From: Bacteroidota bacterium
GTDB lineage: Bacteria; Bacteroidota; Bacteroidia; Bacteroidales; B18-G4
Length of the DNA: 7,590 nucleotides
Direction: 5' to 3'
Assembly (NCBI GenBank): GCA_003648575.1
Contig: QMPN01000139.1
Span: 1-7,590, forward strand
The stretch's first letter is position 1; every line of letters begins with the position of its first letter. A model generated the notes under the pieces. That model saw only the letters and a list, made by a program, of their open reading frames with translations, was not told where the DNA came from and ran no database searches. The position numbers and the translations under genes are program-made. Shown here piece by piece: positions 1 to 4,801 of the stretch.

Positions 1-46
1 CTACCTTGATTGAATTTTACTAAGACTTATAAATTTTAGATTTTGA

Positions 47-80
47 TTGCAAAATTCAAACAAAAATTATTTTATCTTTG
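47..80 (+). promoter_or_regulatory. Bacteroidota-type promoter of tRNA-His
   Basis: TATCTTTG at 73-80 matches the Bacteroidota housekeeping -7 element TAnnTTTG exactly. A TTG at 47-49 lies 23 bases upstream and could serve as the -33 element. Transcription would start about 5-7 bases after the box, leaving roughly a 10-base leader before the tRNA at 97/98, which fits a dedicated tRNA promoter. The -33 assignment is weaker than the -7. Confidence 0.7.
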
Positions 81-97
81 CAGTCCGATTAATTATG

Positions 98-171
98 GTG
101 GATGTAGCTCAGTTGGTTAGAGCGCTAGATTGTGGTTCTAGAGGTCGCCGGTTCAATTCCGGTCTTCCACC
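98..171 (+). tRNA. tRNA-His (anticodon GTG)
   Basis: The full cloverleaf can be folded by eye. The acceptor stem is 98-104 with 164-170. The D stem is GCTC 107-110 with GAGC 120-123. The anticodon stem is 125-129 with 137-141, around a 7-base loop 130-136 with anticodon GTG at 132-134. The T stem is 147-151 with 159-163 (one G-U) around loop 152-158. A G at 97 can act as the extra G-1 typical of bacterial tRNA-His, facing C171 as residue 73. The 3' CCA is not encoded, because the sequence after C171 is C-A-A. One oddity is a U-U opposition in the acceptor stem (T103 against T165), flanked by good pairs. It delivers histidine to CAC/CAU codons. Confidence 0.96.
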
Positions 172-172
172 C

Positions 173-201
173 AAAAAAAGCCCGCTTATGGCGGGTTTTT
201 T
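173..201 (+). terminator. Intrinsic terminator of tRNA-His
   Basis: CCCGC (181-185) pairs perfectly with GCGGG (191-195) around the loop TTATG. The stem can be extended by pairing the A-run 173-179 with the T-run 196-201. Six T residues follow the stem directly. It begins two bases after the tRNA, so the tRNA is probably a single-gene transcript. Confidence 0.9.
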
Positions 202-340
202 AGATAGATGATAGAAGATAGAAGAAGTGGATAGAAGAAGGAGAATGAGATATTGGAAGGGCAAGTACTTCTTCTTTCATCTATCTCCATCGTATATCTT
301 CTTCTACAATCTACAATCTCCTTCTTCATTTATTCTCTCC
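202..340. repeat. Imperfect inverted, purine/pyrimidine-biased intergenic element
   Basis: The plus strand is almost purely A/G/T up to about 260 (units like GATAGAAGA) and then turns C/T-rich (units like CTTCTTCTA) to about 340, giving a large imperfect inverted repeat. AGATAGATG at 202-210 is the exact reverse complement of CATCTATCT at 278-286. The 16 bases at 273-288 match 7379-7394 near the right edge of the window at 15 of 16 positions, which suggests a dispersed repeat family. No coding potential is visible in this 233-base spacer between the tRNA terminator and the sulfatase. Confidence 0.5.
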
Positions 341-370
341 TCTTCAAACAATTAGCTTTCTTACTTGTTT

Positions 371-378
371 TACCTTTA
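371..378 (+). promoter_or_regulatory. Possible -7 element upstream of the sulfatase
   Basis: TACCTTTA at 371-378 matches seven of eight positions of TAnnTTTG (last base A instead of G), about 57 bases before the sulfatase start. No convincing TTG is present 19-23 bases upstream. It is the best candidate in the spacer but is not secure. Confidence 0.35.
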
Positions 379-434
379 TACATGTAGTAAATTTACAAGA
401 GAGAATTAACCCTTTTTAATCCAACGTATTTATT

Positions 435-1979
435 ATGAAGCATTTAAAATTTTTATTAAGCCTGACCATGTTGATGTCCATAGTGGTCAGTGCACAGGAC
501 AAACCCAATATCCTGGTTATCTGGGGCGATGATATTGGCCAATCCAATGTGTCTGCTTACACCATGGGAATGATGGGTTATCGTACCCCCAATATCGATC
601 GCATTGCTGATGAGGGAATGATCTTCACCGATTATTACGGTGAGCAAAGCTGCACAGCCGGAAGATCATCATTCATTACCGGGCAAAGCGTATTCAGAAC
701 AGGACTCTCAAAAGTAGGTCTTCCTGGTGCTGAACTTGGTCTCAGGGAAGAAGACCCAACGATTGCAGGTGTACTGAAAGAAGAGGGCTATATTACAGGC
801 CAGTTTGGAAAGAACCACCTCGGCGACAGGGATGAACATCTGCCAACAAATCATGGCTTTGATGAATTCTTGGGCAACCTCTACCACCTGAATGCTGAGG
901 AAGAACCGGAGAATGAAGATTATCCTGCCGATATGATCACTTCCGATGGTAGAACCTTCATTGAACGATATGGCCCTCGAGGCGTAATCCACTCATACGC
1001 GGGCGGTGATATTGAAGATACCGGTCCTCTTACAAAGAAGAGGATGGAAACCATCGACCAGGAAACTATTGACGCAGCCAAGCGCTTCATCCGTGATGCC
1101 GTTGAGAATGATCAACCATTTTTTGTGTGGTGGAACGGGACGCGTATGCACTTTCGCACTCACGTGAAAGATGAAAACCGGGGCATCTCCGGACAGGATG
1201 AATACAGCGACGGTATGGTAGAACACGATATGCAGGTTGGCGAGCTGCTTGATCTGCTCGACGAGCTTGGAATTACCGATAATACCATCGTATTTTACAG
1301 CACCGACAATGGGCCACATTACAACACATGGCCGGATGCTGCTTCCACACCTTTCCGGGGCGAAAAGAATACCAACTGGGAAGGCGGATGGCGTGTGCCT
1401 GCTATGGTTCGCTGGCCGGGGCTTATCGAGCCTGGTTCAGTTTCAAACGACATCATGCACCATATGGATTGGCTGCCTACTTTTGCAGCAGCAGCCGGCA
1501 ATGATAATGTTAAAGAAGACCTGCTAAGTGGATATAGCGCAATAGGCCGCGATTACAAGGTACACCTTGATGGCTACAACTTTATGCCATATTTTGCAGG
1601 GGAAGAAGAGGCACAGCGCCATGAGATATTTTATTTCTCAGATGATGGTGATCTTACCGCATTACGCTACGATGACTGGAAACTCATATTTATGGAGCAA
1701 CAAACCGAAGGTACCTTCAGGGTTTGGATGGAACCTTTTGTTCCACTCCGCGTTCCATTGATGCTGAATCTGAGAAGAGATCCATACGAACGTGCTCCTC
1801 TAACATCAAATACCTATTATGATTGGCTTCTTGATCACGCATACTTGCTGGTACCTGCACAATCATATGTAGGGAGTTTCTTGTCTACTTTCCAGGAATT
1901 TCCACCACGGCAGAAAGCAGCAAGCTTTAGCCTGGACCAGGTGATGGAGAAGCTGGAACAAGGATACGACGGACAATAG
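435..1979 (+). CDS. Secreted formylglycine-dependent sulfatase (S1 family, arylsulfatase-like)
   Basis: This 514-residue protein hydrolyses sulfate esters of an organic substrate that the sequence does not identify. Residues 1-20 form a Sec signal peptide ending S-A before Q21, so it acts in the periplasm or outside the cell. The sulfatase signature C-T-A-G-R is at 73-77, so Cys73 is the residue expected to be converted to formylglycine. Ca-binding residues are Asp32-Asp33 in WGDDIG and Asp291-Asn292 in STDNG. Catalytic-site residues of the family are Lys126 and His128 (GKNHLGD), His239 and Lys311. All key positions are present and the length is normal, so the enzyme should be functional. The start at 435 is supported by the signal peptide directly after it. 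No SusC/SusD pair, glycoside hydrolase or sulfatase-maturating enzyme lies in the window, so it is not in an obvious polysaccharide utilisation locus. The family assignment is firm; 'arylsulfatase' is only the usual label. Confidence 0.93.
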   Translation: MKHLKFLLSLTMLMSIVVSAQDKPNILVIWGDDIGQSNVSAYTMGMMGYRTPNIDRIADEGMIFTDYYGEQSCTAGRSSFITGQSVFRTGLSKVGLPGAELGLREEDPTIAGVLKEEGYITGQFGKNHLGDRDEHLPTNHGFDEFLGNLYHLNAEEEPENEDYPADMITSDGRTFIERYGPRGVIHSYAGGDIEDTGPLTKKRMETIDQETIDAAKRFIRDAVENDQPFFVWWNGTRMHFRTHVKDENRGISGQDEYSDGMVEHDMQVGELLDLLDELGITDNTIVFYSTDNGPHYNTWPDAASTPFRGEKNTNWEGGWRVPAMVRWPGLIEPGSVSNDIMHHMDWLPTFAAAAGNDNVKEDLLSGYSAIGRDYKVHLDGYNFMPYFAGEEEAQRHEIFYFSDDGDLTALRYDDWKLIFMEQQTEGTFRVWMEPFVPLRVPLMLNLRRDPYERAPLTSNTYYDWLLDHAYLLVPAQSYVGSFLSTFQEFPPRQKAASFSLDQVMEKLEQGYDGQ

Positions 1980-1997
1980 TTTTCAATTTAAATTATT

Positions 1998-2146
1998 CCT
2001 CGTGGCTTGCCGCGAGCTTTCCTAATAAGCTCCCCTGATTTTCAGGGGAGATGTACCGCTTTGGCGTGACAGAGGGGTACTATAAAAATCTGGTTCCGCT
2101 ATTGCGGAATGAAATTGGGTTAATACCTCGTGGGCTTGCCCCGAGG
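1998..2146. repeat. Chain of hairpins, probable palindromic intergenic repeat
   Basis: Five inverted repeats follow one another: 1999-2006 with 2009-2016 (one G-U); CTCCCCTG 2030-2037 with CAGGGGAG 2043-2050, loop ATTTT; GTACC 2053-2057 with GGTAC 2076-2080; TTCCGC 2094-2099 with GCGGAA 2104-2109, loop TATT; and 2126-2135 with 2138-2146, with one bulged T at 2131. The first and last hairpins are near copies of one another (CCTCGTGG...CCGCGAG against CCTCGTGGG...CCCCGAGG), framing the element. It begins about 20 bases after the sulfatase stop and may also end or stabilise that transcript, although no T-run follows. A reading frame passes through it but is not a convincing gene. Confidence 0.6.
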
Positions 2147-2177
2147 ATAATCAATTTCAAAGATTTTTTTATTTTCG

Positions 2178-2185
2178 TATCTTTG
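2178..2185 (+). promoter_or_regulatory. -7 promoter element for the small membrane protein
   Basis: TATCTTTG is a perfect match to TAnnTTTG and identical to the box upstream of tRNA-His. It sits 69 bases before the ATG at 2255. Transcription would start near 2190, which places any in-frame ATG upstream of that, including the one at 2051, outside the message. No clear TTG is seen at the -33 position. Confidence 0.55.
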
Positions 2186-2254
2186 ATTTGCATGATAATT
2201 CTTGTTGACGAGAGTTTGATTTATAAGAATCGATGCTTTATCAATCCCAAAAAA

Positions 2255-2677
2255 ATGAAAGAAAATAATAGCAATTCAATACGCGGCAGGTTTATGTTTA
2301 TATTCCTGGCAATAGTAATTATCGGCGGTATCTGGTTTATGTTTTTGAGAACGTCAAATATCGGGACAACCGATGCTTCTGATATATTAGTTGGTCAATG
2401 GCTGCGATCGGATGGCCCATACACAATAGAGATCGTTGAAGTATTGGATGAAGGGAAAATGACTGCTGAGTATTTCAACCCGGCCACTATAAATGTTGGA
2501 CACTCAGGATGGAGAGTTAAGGATGATAATCTGCAGATCTATGTGGAATTGCAAGATGAGAACTATCCCGGTTCTCTATATGAATTGATCTACGATGAGG
2601 ATACGGAGATATTATCAGGCACATATTACCAGGCAGTTTCGAGACAGACCTTTGATGTGGAGTTCAATAGGAAATAA
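2255..2677 (+). CDS. Small membrane-anchored protein of unknown function
   Basis: The 140-residue protein has a short polar N-terminus, one hydrophobic segment at about residues 13-31 (an uncleaved anchor or signal anchor) and an exported domain of about 90 residues. That domain has a beta-rich look: GQWLRSDGPYTIEI, then EYFNPATINV, then NYPGSLYELIYD, ending LSGTYYQAVSRQTFDVEF. I recognise this pattern (W-L-R-x-D-G, Y-F-N-P, N-Y-P-G-S-x-Y) as a conserved uncharacterised bacterial family, probably a small beta-barrel or sandwich, but I know of no function. The frame is open back to an ATG at 2051. I chose 2255 because the earlier start lies in the hairpin repeat and upstream of the -7 box at 2178-2185, and because the upstream translation would add an unrelated 68 residues. 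It follows the sulfatase in the same direction, but its own promoter suggests separate transcription. A strong terminator follows. Confidence 0.75.
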   Translation: MKENNSNSIRGRFMFIFLAIVIIGGIWFMFLRTSNIGTTDASDILVGQWLRSDGPYTIEIVEVLDEGKMTAEYFNPATINVGHSGWRVKDDNLQIYVELQDENYPGSLYELIYDEDTEILSGTYYQAVSRQTFDVEFNRK

Positions 2678-2728
2678 AGATTTACTCTTCTCCTTTTGCA
2701 AGCGGAAGAGGCAGATTTGAAACAAAGG

Positions 2729-2754
2729 GAGTATGCAGTGCATACTCTTTTTTT
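2729..2754 (+). terminator. Intrinsic terminator after the small membrane protein
   Basis: GAGTATG (2729-2735) pairs perfectly with CATACTC (2741-2747) around the loop CAGTG. Seven T residues (2748-2754) follow. It lies 52 bases after the stop codon and separates this gene from the DUF4136 lipoprotein. Confidence 0.88.
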
Positions 2755-2788
2755 ATTGTCATCGGATAAATTGATTTGTGAAATATCG

Positions 2789-2796
2789 TAACTTTG
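2789..2796 (+). promoter_or_regulatory. -7 promoter element for the DUF4136 lipoprotein
   Basis: TAACTTTG matches TAnnTTTG exactly and lies 39 bases before the start codon at 2836, just downstream of the preceding terminator. TTG or TTTG sequences at 2771-2773 and 2775-2778 are closer than the usual -33 spacing, so only the -7 element is claimed. Confidence 0.6.
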
Positions 2797-2835
2797 TTAA
2801 TTAAGATAATAGCAACCTAAAAATATTTATGCTCT

Positions 2836-3429
2836 ATGAAATCAGTATTTAAAATTTTACCTGTTCTGATGATCTCAGTAATTATTTCTGCATGCTCATC
2901 TATTAAAGTTACAACTGATTATGATAAAACAGTGGACTTCACACAGATCAAAACCTTTGAGTATTACGGATGGGCTGCCGAAAGTGATAAGTTACTAAAT
3001 AGCCTCGAAAAAGAACGTATTGAAAGGGCTTTCGGAGATGAACTCAGAAGCCGTGGTATGGAGTATGTTGAATCAGGCGGTGATGTGATCATTGCCCTCT
3101 TCATTATGACTCAGAATAAAACACAATATAATGCCACGACAACGGGTATGGGTTATGGTGGATACTATGGCTACGGACCTGGCTACGGTTGGGGCCCTGG
3201 AATGGGAATGGGAATGAGTATGTCAACAACAACTGTAAATGAATATAATTACACCGTTGGTACACTGGTTATTGATATGTATCATCCTGGTACAGAGCAA
3301 CTGATCTTTGAAAGTATCGGAGAAGGTACAATCAATGAAAATCCCCAAACCAGGGAAAAGAATTTGCCAAAAAGTATTGCTAAGATCATGGCACCTTACC
3401 CGGTAAAACCAATTGTAGAGAAAAAATAA
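2836..3429 (+). CDS. DUF4136-family lipoprotein
   Basis: The 197-residue protein has a lipoprotein signal peptide with lipobox I-S-A-C, so Cys20 should be lipidated and the protein held on a membrane facing the periplasm or surface. The body fits DUF4136: an early V-T-T-D-Y-D (25-30) and DFTQIKTFEYYGW (34-46), a helix E-R-I-E-R-A-F-G-D-E-L (60-70), then a long strand VIIALFIM. A Gly/Tyr/Met-rich insert (about 104-128, with YGYGPGYGWGPGMGMGM) precedes the terminal strands TVGTLVIDMYHP (140-151) and QLIFES. Such low-complexity inserts are common in the family. The family's role is not established. The start is fixed by the signal peptide and by the promoter box 39 bases upstream. It converges on the thioredoxin-like gene across a repeat-filled spacer. 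Confidence 0.88.
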   Translation: MKSVFKILPVLMISVIISACSSIKVTTDYDKTVDFTQIKTFEYYGWAAESDKLLNSLEKERIERAFGDELRSRGMEYVESGGDVIIALFIMTQNKTQYNATTTGMGYGGYYGYGPGYGWGPGMGMGMSMSTTTVNEYNYTVGTLVIDMYHPGTEQLIFESIGEGTINENPQTREKNLPKSIAKIMAPYPVKPIVEKK

Positions 3430-3443
3430 TAGCCTGGGCTATT
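3428..3443. other. Short hairpin overlapping the lipoprotein stop codon
   Basis: AATAGC (3428-3433) pairs perfectly with GCTATT (3438-3443) around the loop CTGG, starting within the TAA stop codon. No T-run follows, so it is a weak terminator candidate at best. It may be part of a decayed intergenic repeat. Confidence 0.35.
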
Positions 3444-3519
3444 GTTAATACCCGTAGGCTACCTGTCGAAACTCGTTCAGAAAAGAATGAAGGTGAAGCA
3501 ATAATATTTTTTTCGATGC

Positions 3520-3632
3520 AGTCATTTCGAGCGAACCGACCCCGAGTAATCGGGGGAGCTCATGACCGGAGGGAATAACATAGCGAGAAATCTGTAATAT
3601 GTTCCAGAATTCTCCCTCTGGCTGAAATGACT
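3520..3632. repeat. 113-bp palindromic intergenic repeat (MITE-like)
   Basis: AGTCATTTC at 3520-3528 is the exact reverse complement of GAAATGACT at 3624-3632. Inside it is a perfect hairpin, CCCCGA (3540-3545) with TCGGGG (3550-3555), loop GTAA. The arms around CCGGAGGGA and GAGAAATCTG pair with CAGAATTCTC and TCCCTCTGG further right with few mismatches, so most of the element folds back on itself. I recognise the ends (GTCATTTCGAGCGAA and GAGAAATCT) as a dispersed intergenic repeat frequent in Bacteroidota genomes. It contains no gene. It fills the gap between two convergent genes and could fold in RNA made from either strand. Confidence 0.75.
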
Positions 3633-3643
3633 TGAGTATTTAA

Positions 3644-4198
3644 TTATTGGGCTGATTTGCCGGGAAGATCACTCGCAAAGGTGATCATGAATTGTTCCCA
3701 GCTCTTTTCTTCGTAGACACCTTCACCAAAATAGGTGAGTACCTGTTCCATGTCAGGAGCCTTTCGGAAGCCGGCAACAACGGTGAGCCACTCTGACTTA
3801 GTGTTCAGGAATACGAATGAAGGGTACGACATTTTCCCTTTAAGAAGAGCCTGCGCCATCTGGTGTGAAGAGCGCCGTCCGTCGGGATCGGGGTTTACGA
3901 AAGCATTGCCCTGAAACATGATGGTGTCTTTTTGTTCAGCATCCAGCTTCACAGCGTAAAAGTGCTCGTTCATCAGCTCCACAATCACCGGATCGACAAA
4001 GGTAGAGGCATCCATTTTTTTGCACCATCCACACCAATCGGTATATACATCGATGAAGAAATGTTTTGGATTTTCTTCATTGAGCGCCATGGCTTCTTCG
4101 AAACTCATCCATTCGATCTTGTCCTGGCTATAGGACGGGATAGTAAATAATACTGTGAGAATTATAAGGCTTGATGTAATAATGTTCTGTTTCTTCAT
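3644..4198 (-). CDS. Periplasmic thioredoxin-fold protein
   Basis: The 184-residue protein has an N-terminal signal peptide (hydrophobic 7-20, likely cleavage after S-Y-S at 24). A thioredoxin-like domain follows with the redox motif W-C-G-W-C at 55-59 (Cys56 and Cys59). A probable cis-proline is Pro126 in the segment S-Y-P-S-F-V-F, followed by the usual G-F region at 143-144. It belongs to the thioredoxin_7/DUF255-like group of single-domain periplasmic oxidoreductases. It would reduce or exchange disulfides in exported proteins, but no partner is visible. It lies 78 bases after smpB on the same strand. No perfect TAnnTTTG box was found in that gap, so it could be cotranscribed with smpB or use a weaker promoter. 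The C-terminus (about 160-184) extends past the core fold without recognisable motifs. Confidence 0.88.
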   Translation of the reverse strand: MKKQNIITSSLIILTVLFTIPSYSQDKIEWMSFEEAMALNEENPKHFFIDVYTDWCGWCKKMDASTFVDPVIVELMNEHFYAVKLDAEQKDTIMFQGNAFVNPDPDGRRSSHQMAQALLKGKMSYPSFVFLNTKSEWLTVVAGFRKAPDMEQVLTYFGEGVYEEKSWEQFMITFASDLPGKSAQ

Positions 4199-4276
4199 AT
4201 TCGCTTTTTGACTTGGAAGTAAATATCTCTTCTGTTATAACATCAGACGGCTAAAAATGTTTTTCCTTACAAAATA

Positions 4277-4723
4277 TTATTTAGCATCACGGTCGATTTC
4301 CCTCTGGACATCTTTTTTCTTAAGGGTATCGCGTTTATCATAGAATTGCTTCCCGCGGGCGAGTGCGATCTCAAGTTTGGCTAAACCCCTCTCATTGACA
4401 AAGAGCATGGTAGGAATAATGGTAAAGCCTTTCTCCCGGGTCTTAGTTTCTAATTTCTTCAACTCCCTTTTGGTAAGCAGAAGTTTACGTACACGCTTTG
4501 TTACGTGGTTGTAATGGGTGCCCATGGCATATTCGGCAATGTGCATCTCTTTCACAAATAGTTCACCCTCATCAAACTGGCAATAGGCATCTGCCAGGCT
4601 TACTTTCCCCAGCCGGATAGACTTGATCTCCGTCCCGTTGAGCTGTATGCCTGCAACCAGTCTCTCCACAAGGAAGTATTCGAAACTGGCACGTTTATTC
4701 TTTATTTTGATTTGATTAGCCAT
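4277..4723 (-). CDS. smpB: SmpB, tmRNA-binding protein of trans-translation
   Basis: SmpB binds tmRNA (SsrA) and brings it to stalled ribosomes in the cytoplasm, so that incomplete proteins are tagged and the ribosome is freed. At 148 residues it has the usual length. Diagnostic features in order are [10 protein letters not shown] (7-16), [10 protein letters not shown] (28-37), the segment H-I-A-E-Y (61-65), and the C-terminal tail [13 protein letters not shown] (112-124) followed by Y-D-K-R and a lysine/arginine-rich end that enters the decoding site. The start is the ATG about 15 bases after a perfect -7 box, giving a very short leader. It lies 78 bases downstream of the TonB receptor, but its own promoter suggests independent expression. 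The tmRNA gene is not in this window. Confidence 0.97.
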   Translation of the reverse strand: MANQIKIKNKRASFEYFLVERLVAGIQLNGTEIKSIRLGKVSLADAYCQFDEGELFVKEMHIAEYAMGTHYNHVTKRVRKLLLTKRELKKLETKTREKGFTIIPTMLFVNERGLAKLEIALARGKQFYDKRDTLKKKDVQREIDRDAK

Positions 4724-4738
4724 TTGTTATTCCGGCTG

Positions 4739-4765
4739 CAAAGATATTAAATAAAACCACCACAA
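4739..4765 (-). promoter_or_regulatory. Promoter of smpB
   Basis: On the minus strand TATCTTTG (4746-4739) matches TAnnTTTG exactly, and TTG (4765-4763) lies 16 bases upstream as a -33 candidate. Transcription would start near 4733, leaving only about 10 bases before the ATG at 4723. It lies between the receptor stop codon and smpB, which argues that smpB is expressed independently of the thiamin-regulated gene. Confidence 0.65.
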
Positions 4766-4801
4766 TTCACCTCATCCCCTCCCGCCTTCCGCGAACCGGT
4801 T

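Noticed and set aside
98..340. Integrative-element attachment site at the tRNA-His 3' end
   Set aside because: I found no repeat of the tRNA 3' end elsewhere in the window and no integrase; a normal terminator follows the tRNA directly.
456..1319. Minus-strand frames opposite the sulfatase
   Set aside because: They overlap the fully supported sulfatase, have no recognisable domains and no promoter-like sequence.
2051..2254. N-terminal extension of the small membrane protein back to an ATG at 2051
   Set aside because: The extension lies in a hairpin-rich repeat, precedes the -7 box at 2178-2185 and translates to unrelated sequence; the ATG at 2255 gives a sensible short N-terminus before the membrane segment.
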